A stretch of DNA of 20,287 nt. It comes from Streptomyces sp. WM4235. Lineage in GTDB: Bacteria; Actinomycetota; Actinomycetes; Streptomycetales; Streptomycetaceae. The notes under the pieces were generated by a model, which saw only the letters and a program-made list of their open reading frames with translations, had not been told where the DNA came from and ran no database searches. How positions within the stretch are numbered: the first letter of the stretch is position 1; every line of letters starts with the position of its first letter. The stretch spans positions 1 through 20,287 of the forward strand of contig NZ_LGDE01000468.1 of assembly GCF_001279725.1 (NCBI RefSeq), given 5' to 3'. Positions 1-6,649 of this stretch are shown here, piece by piece. Made by a program: the position numbers and the translations under genes.

Positions 1-19
1 AGTACCTGATCCATATCCC
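1..19. repeat. Left copy of a perfect 19-bp inverted repeat
   Basis: AGTACCTGATCCATATCCC here is the exact reverse complement of 3631-3649. Both copies read inward in the same sense, as terminal inverted repeats of a mobile element would. The match stops at base 20 (T here, C in the other copy). This copy starts at the first base of the window, so the repeat could be longer and any target-site duplication on this side cannot be seen. The pairing is seen directly; the transposon-end reading is inference. Confidence 0.75.
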
Positions 20-23
20 TGCG

Positions 24-629
24 GTGCCTCTCGGAGCGGTCCGGGCCCATGTAGCGTCAGCGCCAGGGCTTGAGCGGGGGCGTGAGTGGGGGACCGTGGA
101 CGAGACGTTTGACGCAGCTGGGGCTGGGCTGTGCTGCGCCGCAGCGATCCGGCTGGGTGGAGCCGTGCGTGTGTTGGCTGCGCCAGTTGCTCTCCTCGAC
201 CGCTTCGGCTTGGTCTTGGCGGGAGTGGAGAACATCGTTGCGTTTCTTGAAGGCCAGGAGCTCGACGAAGGCCTGCTCGGCCCAGCGTTTGCCGAGAACT
301 GGGGCTTGGAGCACAGGTATCCAGCAGACCTCACGGGGCGGGAGTTCTTCAGGGCCTGGACAAGTTTGGTGTTCGTCGCGCTGGTGCTGACCAGGCCGAA
401 GCAACAGGACATCATGGCAAGGCAGGGGTTGGACTTCGCTTTGGGCGCGGCAGCCGCGTGGCCCACCGCCGTCGGTATCGGCTCCTTCGGCAGCCTGGTC
501 GACTTCGAACTGGCCTGCCAACAGGAGGCAGAGGATCAGTTCCGGAAGGGAGACCTACCCGCTTTGTGGGAGCTGGCAGAGAGCCAGTCCCACCAGTACC
601 GACGAGCGGCGGAGCGGCTCGTCGGATAG
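24..629 (+). CDS. Hypothetical protein, start uncertain
   Basis: This is a 201-residue reading frame from a GTG at 24. I do not recognise the family. Its third codon positions are less G/C-rich than those of the rest of the window, which suits recently acquired DNA or a gene under weak selection. The C-terminal half looks protein-like: a hydrophobic stretch around residues 110-125, then an acidic/amphipathic region ending in EDQFRKGDLPALWELAESQ. There is no clear ribosome binding site before the GTG, and the frame is open to the window edge, so the true start may lie outside. An opposite-strand frame (57-521) overlaps it and has unlikely composition. Reality of the gene is moderate at best; function is unknown. 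Confidence 0.4.
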   Translation: MPLGAVRAHVASAPGLERGREWGTVDETFDAAGAGLCCAAAIRLGGAVRVLAAPVALLDRFGLVLAGVENIVAFLEGQELDEGLLGPAFAENWGLEHRYPADLTGREFFRAWTSLVFVALVLTRPKQQDIMARQGLDFALGAAAAWPTAVGIGSFGSLVDFELACQQEAEDQFRKGDLPALWELAESQSHQYRRAAERLVG

Positions 630-676
630 CCGTTCCGCGGTGAGTTAGCCTTCCGGCCCAGTTGGCGGTTGCGGTG

Positions 677-710
677 CTGACCGCGGTCAGTCCCGTGTGT
701 GCTCACGGGA
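677..710 (-). terminator. Palindrome and hairpin at the 3' end of the transposase
   Basis: CTGACCGCGGTCAG (677-690) is a perfect 14-bp palindrome that overlaps the transposase stop codon. Just inside the gene, TCCCGTG (691-697) pairs with CACGGGA (704-710). Together they could end transposase transcription. There is no T-run, as usual in high-GC actinomycetes, so termination is inferred from structure and position only. Confidence 0.35.
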
Positions 711-1544
711 GGCCGGCTGGCTGGACCGGCGGGACTGTCGTCGGGTGATGCGCCTGGTCATGAGGGTGATCGCGGCCCAGGTGATCAATGATTCGGAGTG
801 CTGGATGAGGCGTTCGTAGTCTCGGGCGTGCCTGCGGGCGTGCATGACCCAGGCGATCGAACGTTCGACCACCCAGCGGCGGGGCAGGATGACGAACCCG
901 ACCGCGTTCTTCGGCCGGCTGACCGTCTTGACCGTCAGGTTCAGGTACCTCTTTGCCCAGGTCACGAGCTGTCCGGCGTAAGCGGAATCGGCCCAGACGA
1001 TCGTGATCTCGGGGTGCATCAGTCTCAGCCGGAACAGGACTTCCTTCGCCGCGTCACGGTCGGTCATGTCGGCGGGAGTGACCATCACGAACAGCGGCAG
1101 GCCCTTGGTGTCGACCACGAGGTGACGCTTGCGGCCGTTGATTTTCTTCGCCGCGTCGTAGCCGCGCGAGTCCTTGCCGACGGTCTCGGCGGCCTTCACG
1201 GACTGTGAGTCGATGATGGTGGCGACCGCGCCGGGCGAGCGGCCCATGTCCCGGCGGACGCGTTTGCGGAGCTGGTCACGGAGGTGGCCGACGACTCCGG
1301 CGGCGGCCCAGCGGGCCATGAAGTTGTAGGCCGTCCGCCAGGGCGGGAAGTCCTTGGGCAGGGCCCGCCACTTGCAGCCGGTGTCGACGACATACCGGAT
1401 CGCGTCCACGATCTCGCGCCGCGGATGCTTCTCCGGGCGTCCCCCCTGCGGGGTCTCGCAGGCCGGGACGGGCAGGAGCGGTTCGATCAATGCCCACTCG
1501 TCGTCGTAGGTGTCCGAGGGGTAGCAGCGGCGCCGGGCCAACAT
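687..1544 (-). CDS. IS5-family DDE transposase
   Basis: This 285-residue protein is a full-length single-frame IS5-family transposase. Residues 8-80 form the N-terminal domain typical of the group (YPSDTYDDEWALIEPLLP, later GGRPEKHPRREIVDAIRY and CKWRALPKDFPPW). The catalytic triad is visible: D112 in IIDSQSVKAAE, D186 in WADSAYAG and E227 in RRWVVERSIAW. The ATG at 1544 has a GGGAG ribosome binding site just upstream. The gene looks intact and could be active. I could not find convincing terminal inverted repeats on either side, so the IS borders are undefined; the upstream border can only lie between about 1545 and 1600 because the next gene's terminator and stop codon are intact. The IS group within IS5 is not assigned. 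Confidence 0.93.
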   Translation of the reverse strand: MLARRRCYPSDTYDDEWALIEPLLPVPACETPQGGRPEKHPRREIVDAIRYVVDTGCKWRALPKDFPPWRTAYNFMARWAAAGVVGHLRDQLRKRVRRDMGRSPGAVATIIDSQSVKAAETVGKDSRGYDAAKKINGRKRHLVVDTKGLPLFVMVTPADMTDRDAAKEVLFRLRLMHPEITIVWADSAYAGQLVTWAKRYLNLTVKTVSRPKNAVGFVILPRRWVVERSIAWVMHARRHARDYERLIQHSESLITWAAITLMTRRITRRQSRRSSQPASREHTRD

Positions 1545-1560
1545 CTGCTCCCTTCACGAA

Positions 1561-1595
1561 GGTGGGGGCCAGCCGCATCGCGGCCGGCCCCCACC
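1561..1595 (-). terminator. Strong hairpin terminator after the RacP-like gene
   Basis: Two 16-nt arms (1561-1576 and 1580-1595) pair with a single A/G mismatch around a 3-nt loop. The hairpin starts 5 nt beyond the stop codon of the minus-strand gene ending at 1600, a standard place for a factor-independent terminator. It also separates that gene from the transposase downstream. Confidence 0.7.
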
Positions 1596-1599
1596 GAGA

Positions 1600-2002
1600 T
1601 CACACGTCGATGTAGTCGGCGATCACGTCGAGCGTGGACTCGACGGAGTTGAGCTGGGTGTTCAAGTGCCGGACCCAGCGGCCCTTGGGTTGCAGAGCAG
1701 CGTGCGGGGCGACGGTGCCGGTGATGAACCGGCGGATCTCGGTGAGCTTGGCCCGGATGACCGCGACCTCGTAGGCCTGAAGCTCGGTCGGGTCGGAGCA
1801 GAACTTGTAGCCGTCCGGCCTCGTCCAGATGAGCGGGGGCCAGCCCTGTTCGGTGATGGTGTCCCGCAGACAGGCCAGGCCCGCGCGACCTGACCAGCTG
1901 CTTGAATGCCAGACCTGCCGGCCGTGCTTCGAACAGCACGAACCGGACCGTGTCGGCGTGCCTCTGCGCGGCGGGCGACCGGCGCGTTGAAGCGCGCGGC
2001 AT
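1600..2002 (-). pseudogene. RacP-like small protein, frameshifted
   Basis: An ATG at 2002 lies 4 nt after the stop of the DUF6192-like gene and begins MPRASTRRSPAAQRHADTVR, continuing to about AFKQLVRS in one frame. The rest of the protein, LACLRDTITEQGWPPLIWTR to the C-terminal VIADYIDV, is in another frame; the switch lies near 1885-1895. Joined, they give a basic ~130-residue protein of the kind I remember being annotated RacP in other streptomycetes, where it follows DUF6192/RacO. From memory, homologs carry a few more residues between QLV and GLACLRD, so a small out-of-frame deletion seems to have removed part of a likely helix-turn-helix. The family name rests on recall, not a search. 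A sequencing error is possible but would not explain the missing residues. Confidence 0.6.
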
Positions 2003-2006
2003 CCCA

Positions 2007-3116
2007 CTACTCGCCCTGCAGCAGGCGGGCGAGCTCGCCGTCGACGTCGACCTTCCCGGTGTCCACTGCCGTCTCAACCCAGTCGAGCGTCGCCCGCGAA
2101 CGGGCGATGTTCTCGTGGATGATCGCCTTCTCGTCGTCGGACAGCTGCCGGTCGCGCAGCCCCGGGACGGCCCGGCCGCAGGCCGCGACAAAGGCGTGGC
2201 AGGCGGTGACCAGGTCCAGGAACTCCACCGTCCGGTCGATCCGCTTCACCGCCGGTGCGATGGGGCTGGTCCGCTCGAAGTCCTCACGGGCCTGGCGGCC
2301 GCGTTCGACCTGGGCGTGGTTGACCTCGTGGCGGGCCCGGTCATCCGACATCGCGCGGAAGGCGACGTCCGGCCTGCGCAGCAGACCGGCGGTCACCTTC
2401 GCGGCGACCTGGTCATCGCGGGTCAACTCCTCGACGACCCGGGTCCTCTGCTCCGGGGTGACCTGGGAGACCACGGACGGACGCCGCAGAACGTCCGGGA
2501 CGACGGCCGCGGCGACCTGGTCGTCGCGGACCAGTTCCTCCGCCGCCCTGATCCTGTCCTGCGGGGTGACCTGGGAGACCACCGACGGCCTGCGCAGGAA
2601 GTCCGAGGTCACCGTCGCCGCGACCGCCTCGTCCCGGGCCAGCTCGTGGATCGCGGATACCTTCTCCTCCGGCGTCACCGGATTGTCGACCCGCCAGCCG
2701 ACCCTCCGTTTCGCGTCGTCGACCGACCACCGGGCCTTGCCCTCAGGCGGGGTCCGGACGACTGCGAACCTCTCCTCCTCGTCCTCGATCCTGCCCAGAA
2801 TCCGGTGAATCGTGAACGACACCTCACCGAACCGGCGGTCTTTGGGCCACTTCGACGCCGCCCACCGGCAGTTCTTGACCACCGAGTAGGACAGGCCGAT
2901 GTCCTCGGCGAGCCGGAGCAGCGAGTCCCGGACCGTGAACATCTCCTCGCTCGGCTCTGGCTGCCGGAACGCGCGCATCGGCTCGATCTCCAACGCGTAG
3001 TCCCCGACGGCGAACTGGGCCTGGCCGATGGTCTCCACGAGCTTCCGCAGCTCGGTAACGATCTCGGTGTATCGGTCGAACCCGACCGCCCCGATCTTCT
3101 CGATTTCCTGGGTCAT
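2007..3116 (-). CDS. DUF6192/RacO-like protein with three 36-residue repeats
   Basis: This is a 369-residue protein from the ATG at 3116 (MTQEIEKIGAVGFDRYTEIV). The frame is open further upstream, but the longer reading is low-complexity and runs across the zinc-ribbon gene, so I reject it. Residues 60-95 (SLLRLAEDIGLSYSVVKNCR) look like a helix-turn-helix. Residues 147-182, 183-218 and 219-254 are three tandem repeats built on VTPE..R...EEL.RDDQVAA....LLRRP.VV. The C-terminal third has RTVEFLDLVTACHAFVAACGR. From memory such proteins are annotated DUF6192 or RacO in Streptomyces and have no established biochemical role; the helix-turn-helix suggests DNA binding. It precedes the RacP-like pseudogene by 4 nt, so the two were a translationally linked pair. 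A GTG a few codons upstream of 3116 is an alternative start. Confidence 0.75.
   Translation of the reverse strand: MTQEIEKIGAVGFDRYTEIVTELRKLVETIGQAQFAVGDYALEIEPMRAFRQPEPSEEMFTVRDSLLRLAEDIGLSYSVVKNCRWAASKWPKDRRFGEVSFTIHRILGRIEDEEERFAVVRTPPEGKARWSVDDAKRRVGWRVDNPVTPEEKVSAIHELARDEAVAATVTSDFLRRPSVVSQVTPQDRIRAAEELVRDDQVAAAVVPDVLRRPSVVSQVTPEQRTRVVEELTRDDQVAAKVTAGLLRRPDVAFRAMSDDRARHEVNHAQVERGRQAREDFERTSPIAPAVKRIDRTVEFLDLVTACHAFVAACGRAVPGLRDRQLSDDEKAIIHENIARSRATLDWVETAVDTGKVDVDGELARLLQGE
2355..2678 (-). repeat. Three tandem 108-bp coding repeats in the DUF6192-like gene
   Basis: Three consecutive 36-codon units encode residues 147-254 of the DUF6192-like protein. The first two end in LRRPSVVSQ and the third in LRRPDVAFR; the middle of each unit reads RD(E/D)(A/Q)VAA. 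At DNA level the motif GGTGACCTGGGAGACCAC recurs at the unit borders (near 2458 and 2566). The units are probably helical protein repeats rather than a DNA element. Confidence 0.7.
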
Positions 3117-3280
3117 GGCAACGATCACCACCCGCGGCGGGCCGGGGCACAGCCCCTCGACCGTGACAGAACACGGCCCGCTCTCACAACCGAGGCTCGA
3201 ACCCAACCGGGAAAGATCGCAACGATCGACCACAAGAGCCAGAATCTGACCGGAAACCCGATTCGGATGCGTTCGCACAG

Positions 3281-3306
3281 CGGTCACTGTGACCGTTCGA
3301 CGAACG
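3281..3306. promoter_or_regulatory. Two abutting palindromes, possible operator
   Basis: CGGTCACTGTGACCG (3281-3295) and CGTTCGACGAACG (3294-3306) are both perfect odd-centred palindromes that share two bases. They span the stop codon of the zinc-ribbon gene and lie about 165 nt upstream of the DUF6192-like start. They could be protein-binding sites for that gene or weak terminator stems. The palindromes are seen; the role is inference. Confidence 0.35.
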
Positions 3307-3595
3307 ATTCGCTTCGGGACCGCCAATCTCTCATCAGGCACCGCCGCGAGCAGAACACGGCATCCGAACGCCGATCCACACCCGCCACCCAGGCCGTCCC
3401 GCACACGGGACACACCACCCTGCCCGCCCCGTTCAACTCCGCCTGAACCCGCAGCCGCAAACGGCGCTCCCGCCGCCACGACCTGGCACGACACGTCGTC
3501 GAACAGAACACCGCGTCCGACCGCGAGGCCGGCCCCAGTCGGTCACCGCAACCCCTACACGCAGGCTCTGCGAGCCGATCGGATCCCTCGGACAC
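3284..3595 (-). CDS. Small protein with two zinc-ribbon-like motifs
   Basis: This 103-residue basic protein contains two similar cysteine clusters. The first is C13-x2-C16 with C31-x3-C35, the second C62-x2-C65 with C82-x3-C86. Both share the phrase RSDAVFCS followed by xxC and a Trp/Arg-rich segment (ARSWRRERR, MRDWRSRS). This pattern strongly suggests two zinc-binding modules, probably from internal duplication, and the many arginines suggest nucleic-acid binding. The GTG at 3595 lies directly after GGGGAG with almost no spacer, so translation may be leaderless or start elsewhere. The gene lies upstream of and codirectional with the DUF6192-like gene (167-nt gap). I do not know a named family, but cysteine conservation between the two halves argues that the frame is real. 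Confidence 0.65.
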   Translation of the reverse strand: MSEGSDRLAEPACRGCGDRLGPASRSDAVFCSTTCRARSWRRERRLRLRVQAELNGAGRVVCPVCGTAWVAGVDRRSDAVFCSRRCLMRDWRSRSESFVERSQ

Positions 3596-3630
3596 CTCCC
3601 CAGCCTAGAACCCCACGCCCGTCGAAAATG

Positions 3631-3649
3631 GGGATATGGATCAGGTACT
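3631..3649. repeat. Right copy of the perfect 19-bp inverted repeat
   Basis: GGGATATGGATCAGGTACT is the exact reverse complement of 1-19. It sits 36 nt upstream of the zinc-ribbon gene and before the terminator of the redox operon, so it marks the boundary between the accessory segment and the following chromosomal-looking genes. It may be the right terminal repeat of a 3.65-kb element. Confidence 0.75.
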
Positions 3650-3669
3650 GACGAGCGGTGTCCCCGGCC

Positions 3670-3720
3670 GTGGCCGCCGCCCCGCCGCCCGCCGCCCCGG
3701 GCCGGCGGGGCGGCGGCCAC
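3670..3720 (-). terminator. 18-bp stem terminator of the redox operon
   Basis: Bases 3670-3687 pair perfectly with 3703-3720 around a 15-nt loop. The hairpin begins 6 nt past the stop codon of the quinone-oxidoreductase-like gene. It is one of the strongest hairpins in the window and is well placed to end the operon. Confidence 0.8.
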
Positions 3721-3726
3721 CGGAGG

Positions 3727-4632
3727 TCAGGGCAGCAGGACGGCCTTGCCCCGGTTGAGGTGGGCTTCCAGGTCGGCGTGCGCCCTCGCGGCTTCCGCGA
3801 GGGGGTAGGTGCGCCAGACCGGGACGGTGAGCCGACCGCCGGCTGCCAGGGCGACCAGCTCCGCCAGGGACTCTCCGGCGCTTTCGCCACCGCCCGCGCT
3901 GAAGCGGACGCCGTGCCGCGAGGCGGCCATGTCGGCGATGGTGACGACGCGCGTACTGTCGCCGGTCAGGGCGACGGATTCGGCGAGCACGCCGGCGCCC
4001 GAGGCGTCGAAGACGGAGTCGACGTCCTGCGGAGCCGCGGCCTTCACCCGCTCCACCCAGCCGTCGCCGTAGCGGACGGCCTTCGCTCCGAGCGCGGTCA
4101 GCCGCTCGACGTCGTGCTCGCCGACCGTTCCGACGACGGTGATGTCCCGGGCGACGGCGAGTTGGGCCGCGATGATCCCCACGCTGCCCGCAGCGCCGTG
4201 GATGAGCAGGGTCTGCCCGGCCCGCACGTCCAGTTCGGCCAGGACGCGGGCGGCGGTCAGACCGACCGTGACGAGCGAGGAGGCGACGTCCCAGGCGAGG
4301 GCGTCGGGCTTGGCCACCGGCCGGTCGAGCAGGGCGTACTCGCCGTAACTGCCGCCGGTGGTCGAACCGAGCACCGCGTCGCCCACGGAAGCCCCGGCTC
4401 CCTCGCCGACGGCGTCGACGACACCGGCCGCGTCCAGGCCGGGGGTCACGGGGAAGTGGGCCGGTGCGTTGCCTGCCATCAGACCGGACCGGATCTTCAT
4501 GTCGAGGGGGTTCACGGACGCGGCCCGCACACGGATGCGGACCTGGCCCGGACCGGGCTCCGGAGGGGTGACCTCCGACAGTCGCAGCACGTCGGCCGTG
4601 CCGTACTCGGAGAAGGTGATCGCTTTGGACAT
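3727..4632 (-). CDS. NADPH:quinone oxidoreductase-like MDR protein
   Basis: This 301-residue protein belongs to the zinc-independent quinone-oxidoreductase branch of the medium-chain dehydrogenase/reductase superfamily. Residues 1-120 form the GroES-like catalytic domain (MSKAITFSEYGTADVLRLSE, then AASVNPLDMKIRSG, PGLDAAGVVDAVGEG). The Rossmann nucleotide site HGAAGSVGIIAAQLA is at 145-159. Zinc-ligand cysteines are absent, as expected for this branch. The ATG at 4632 has a GGGAG ribosome binding site and starts at the family's conserved N-terminus. It follows the OYE-type reductase by 52 nt in the same direction, so the two are probably cotranscribed. The family reduces quinones or activated alkenes with NADPH; the actual substrate is unknown. 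Confidence 0.92.
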   Translation of the reverse strand: MSKAITFSEYGTADVLRLSEVTPPEPGPGQVRIRVRAASVNPLDMKIRSGLMAGNAPAHFPVTPGLDAAGVVDAVGEGAGASVGDAVLGSTTGGSYGEYALLDRPVAKPDALAWDVASSLVTVGLTAARVLAELDVRAGQTLLIHGAAGSVGIIAAQLAVARDITVVGTVGEHDVERLTALGAKAVRYGDGWVERVKAAAPQDVDSVFDASGAGVLAESVALTGDSTRVVTIADMAASRHGVRFSAGGGESAGESLAELVALAAGGRLTVPVWRTYPLAEAARAHADLEAHLNRGKAVLLP

Positions 4633-4684
4633 CAGGGACTCCCGGGTGGTCGGGTAGGGGGCTCGTCGACGACTGGCGCGGGCG

Positions 4685-5764
4685 TCAGCCGTTGAGAGTG
4701 GGGTAGTCGGTGTAGCCGCGGTGGTCGCCGCCGTAGAAGGTGGACTGGTCCGCGGTGTTGAACGGGCCGCCCGCGGCGAGGCGGCGCGGCAGGTCGGGGT
4801 TGGCCAGGAACAGGGCTCCGTACGCCACCATGTCCGCACTCCCGTCCTCGATCAGCTTCAGCGCGTCGGGACCGGTGACGTCCGGGTGGGTGAACGGATT
4901 GAGGACGAACGTGCCGGGCCACACGGTGCGCAGCCGCGGCGCGAGCTCGGGGTCGGGGCCCTCCATCAGGTGCAGATAGGCCAGGCCCGGTCCGGCGAGC
5001 CGCGCCAGGAGCGCCTCGTAGACCTCGCCGGGGTTGGTCTCGGACATGTCGTTGTACTGGTTTCCGGGCGAGATCCGCAGGCCGACGCGCTGTGCGCCGA
5101 TCGCTTCCACCACGGCGGTGACGACCTCGACGGCGAAACGGATGCGTCCCTCGGTGTCACCGCCCCAGGCGTCGGTGCGCTGGTTGGTGCGGTCGGAGAG
5201 GAACTGGTGGATCAGATAGCCGTTGGCACCGTGGAGCTCCACGCCGTCGAAGCCCGCCTCGATCGCGTGGCGCGCGGCGGAGGCGAAGTCGGCGATGGTC
5301 TGCCGGATCTCCGCGTCGGTCAACTCCTTCGGCGTCACGAACTCCTTGGGCCCCTCGTGGGTGAAGACCCGGCCCTGGGCGGCCACGGCCGAGGGCGCCA
5401 CCGGCACCAGACCGTCGGGGAGCAGGCTCGGGTGGCCGATCCGCCCGGTGTGCATGAGCTGGGCGAAGATCACGCCGCCCTCGTCGTGCACGGCGTCGGT
5501 CACCTTCCGCCAGGCCCGCACCTGGCCGGTGGTGTGCAGGCCGGGCGTGTCGGGGTAGCCCTGGCCGACCGGCGAGGGCTGGATGCCCTCGGTGACGATC
5601 AGCCCGGCCGAGGCGCGCTGCGCGTAGTACGTCGCCATCAGCTCCGTCGGTTCCGCGCCGGCCCCGTGGGCGCGGCTGCGGGTCATCGGAGCCATCACGA
5701 CGCGATTGGCCAGGCGCTTGCCTCCCAGCTCGATCGGATGGAACGCGGAGGTCGCGGTGGTCAT
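4685..5764 (-). CDS. Old Yellow Enzyme-family alkene reductase
   Basis: This is a 359-residue FMN-dependent reductase of the OYE / N-ethylmaleimide reductase type. The N-terminus (AFHPIELGGKRLANRVVMAP followed by MTRSRA) is the conserved barrel start. QLMHTGRIGHPS is at 102-113, the substrate-binding pair H178/N181 lies in ELHGANGYLIHQFLSDRTNQ, and the phosphate-binding end reads VAYGALFLANPDLPRRL. The ATG at 5764 has GAGGGG seven bases upstream. The family reduces C=C bonds of enones, maleimides and nitro compounds with NAD(P)H. It heads an operon with the quinone-oxidoreductase-like gene and is divergent from a MarR regulator, an arrangement that suggests a response to electrophiles or quinones. 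Confidence 0.95.
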   Translation of the reverse strand: MTTATSAFHPIELGGKRLANRVVMAPMTRSRAHGAGAEPTELMATYYAQRASAGLIVTEGIQPSPVGQGYPDTPGLHTTGQVRAWRKVTDAVHDEGGVIFAQLMHTGRIGHPSLLPDGLVPVAPSAVAAQGRVFTHEGPKEFVTPKELTDAEIRQTIADFASAARHAIEAGFDGVELHGANGYLIHQFLSDRTNQRTDAWGGDTEGRIRFAVEVVTAVVEAIGAQRVGLRISPGNQYNDMSETNPGEVYEALLARLAGPGLAYLHLMEGPDPELAPRLRTVWPGTFVLNPFTHPDVTGPDALKLIEDGSADMVAYGALFLANPDLPRRLAAGGPFNTADQSTFYGGDHRGYTDYPTLNG

Positions 5765-5834
5765 GTCGAGTCCCCTCGGGGTGGTGGGTGCCGCACGGCA
5801 CGGGCACGGCAGGGTGCCTGCGCCCACGCGGTTG

Positions 5835-5872
5835 CCTGTCTGAACAAGTAAATCACCTGTCCGAACAAGTAA
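5835..5872. promoter_or_regulatory. Tandem near-palindromic operator sites
   Basis: CCTGTCTGAACAAGTAA (5835-5851) and CCTGTCCGAACAAGTAA (5856-5872) differ at one base and are spaced 21 bp apart, i.e. two helical turns. Each contains an imperfect palindrome; the second reads ACCTGTCCGAACAAGT, with 12 of 16 positions symmetric. They lie 71-108 nt upstream of the OYE-type start and about 190 nt before the MarR start, in the divergent intergenic region. They are best read as two binding sites on the same DNA face, most simply for the adjacent MarR protein. The binding partner is inferred. Confidence 0.6.
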
Positions 5873-6057
5873 CCAGCCCGGATTTGTTCCCCGGGGGTGA
5901 TGGGTGAGGTGGCAGATGTGGAGATTGGAGCCCATGAGAAGCGGCCTGAGCTGGGCATATTCGATGCGGCGTCGGAGTGGCGTCATCGGCTTCAGGTGGC
6001 GGTAGGGTTACCTTGACCAGGCAGTAAAGACAAGCGAGCGGTAAGGGGAGGAAGACG
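5873..6057. promoter_or_regulatory. Remainder of the OYE/MarR divergent intergenic region
   Basis: With the operator sites, this stretch makes up the 293-nt gap between the two divergent genes. AGGGGAGGAAG at 6044-6054 is a strong ribosome binding site for the MarR gene. A TTGACC at 6013-6018 could be a -35 element, but I see no matching -10. I find no other gene in it. Confidence 0.4.
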
Positions 6058-6609
6058 ATGACGCAGCTCACGCCGGACGCCGGAGACGAGCCCGTGGTGA
6101 CCGGGCCCGTGGTGACGCGGCAGGAGGCCACCGTGCCGTTGCCAGCGGCGGCCGGTGGCGGACCCGTCAGCCACGCGATCTTCCGCCTGGCCCGCCTGCA
6201 CCGGATGTTCGCCGGTCAGCTGCTGCGCCGCATCGGCCTGCACCCGGGCCAGGAGCTGGTCATGATGCACCTGTGGGAACGCGGTCCCCAGCGGCAGATC
6301 GACCTGGTGCGTCTGATGGACTCCGACGCGGCGACCATGACCCGCACCGTCCGACGCCTGGAGCAGTCCGGCTTCGTCCGACGTCGGCCCTCGCCCACCG
6401 ACAAGCGCGCGTCGCTCATCGAGCCCACGGCGGCGAGCCACGCCCTGCGCCGTCAGGTCGAAGAGGTCTGGACCCAGCTGGAGGACATCTCGACGGCCGG
6501 GCTCACGGACGACGAGCGCACGGCCGCCCTGCGCACCCTCGAACGCCTGGAGAAGAACCTCGTGGAGGCGGCCGGCGACGCCGCCTGCCCGGTCGACGCG
6601 GACCGCTGA
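6058..6609 (+). CDS. MarR-family transcriptional regulator
   Basis: This 183-residue protein has a MarR winged-helix fold. A dimerisation helix begins near residue 37 (HAIFRLARLHRMFAGQLLRR). The helix-turn-helix covers about 77-105 (QRQIDLVRLMDSDAATMTRT), and the wing carries the family's D-x-R signature in RRRPSPTDKRASLIEPT (D115, R117). About 35 low-complexity residues precede the fold, longer than usual for the family; the ATG at 6058 was kept because of its strong ribosome binding site. It is divergent from the OYE/quinone-oxidoreductase operon, with tandem operator-like sites between, so it probably represses that operon and may release it on binding an electrophile or phenolic ligand. 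No obvious redox-sensing cysteine is present. Confidence 0.93.
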   Translation: MTQLTPDAGDEPVVTGPVVTRQEATVPLPAAAGGGPVSHAIFRLARLHRMFAGQLLRRIGLHPGQELVMMHLWERGPQRQIDLVRLMDSDAATMTRTVRRLEQSGFVRRRPSPTDKRASLIEPTAASHALRRQVEEVWTQLEDISTAGLTDDERTAALRTLERLEKNLVEAAGDAACPVDADR

Positions 6610-6619
6610 GGATCGCCCC

Positions 6620-6647
6620 GGCCCGCACGCCGACCACGGTGCGGGCC
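6620..6647. terminator. Bidirectional hairpin between convergent genes
   Basis: GGCCCGCAC (6620-6628) pairs with GTGCGGGCC (6639-6647) around a 10-nt loop. It fills the short gap between the stop codons of the MarR gene and the AbiEii-like gene, so it can serve both. Confidence 0.7.
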
Positions 6648-6649
6648 GC

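Noticed and set aside
57..521. A 154-residue minus-strand frame opposite the first hypothetical ORF.
   Set aside because: Residue composition is dominated by Gln/Arg/Pro/His without hydrophobic pattern, so it looks like a shadow; neither strand is certain.
640..1600. Terminal inverted repeats for the IS5-type element.
   Set aside because: I compared both flanks and found only short, imperfect matches; no border can be claimed.
3117..3494. Longer start for the DUF6192-like protein at 3494.
   Set aside because: It would overlap the zinc-ribbon gene in another frame and adds low-complexity sequence; MTQEIEK is a better N-terminus.
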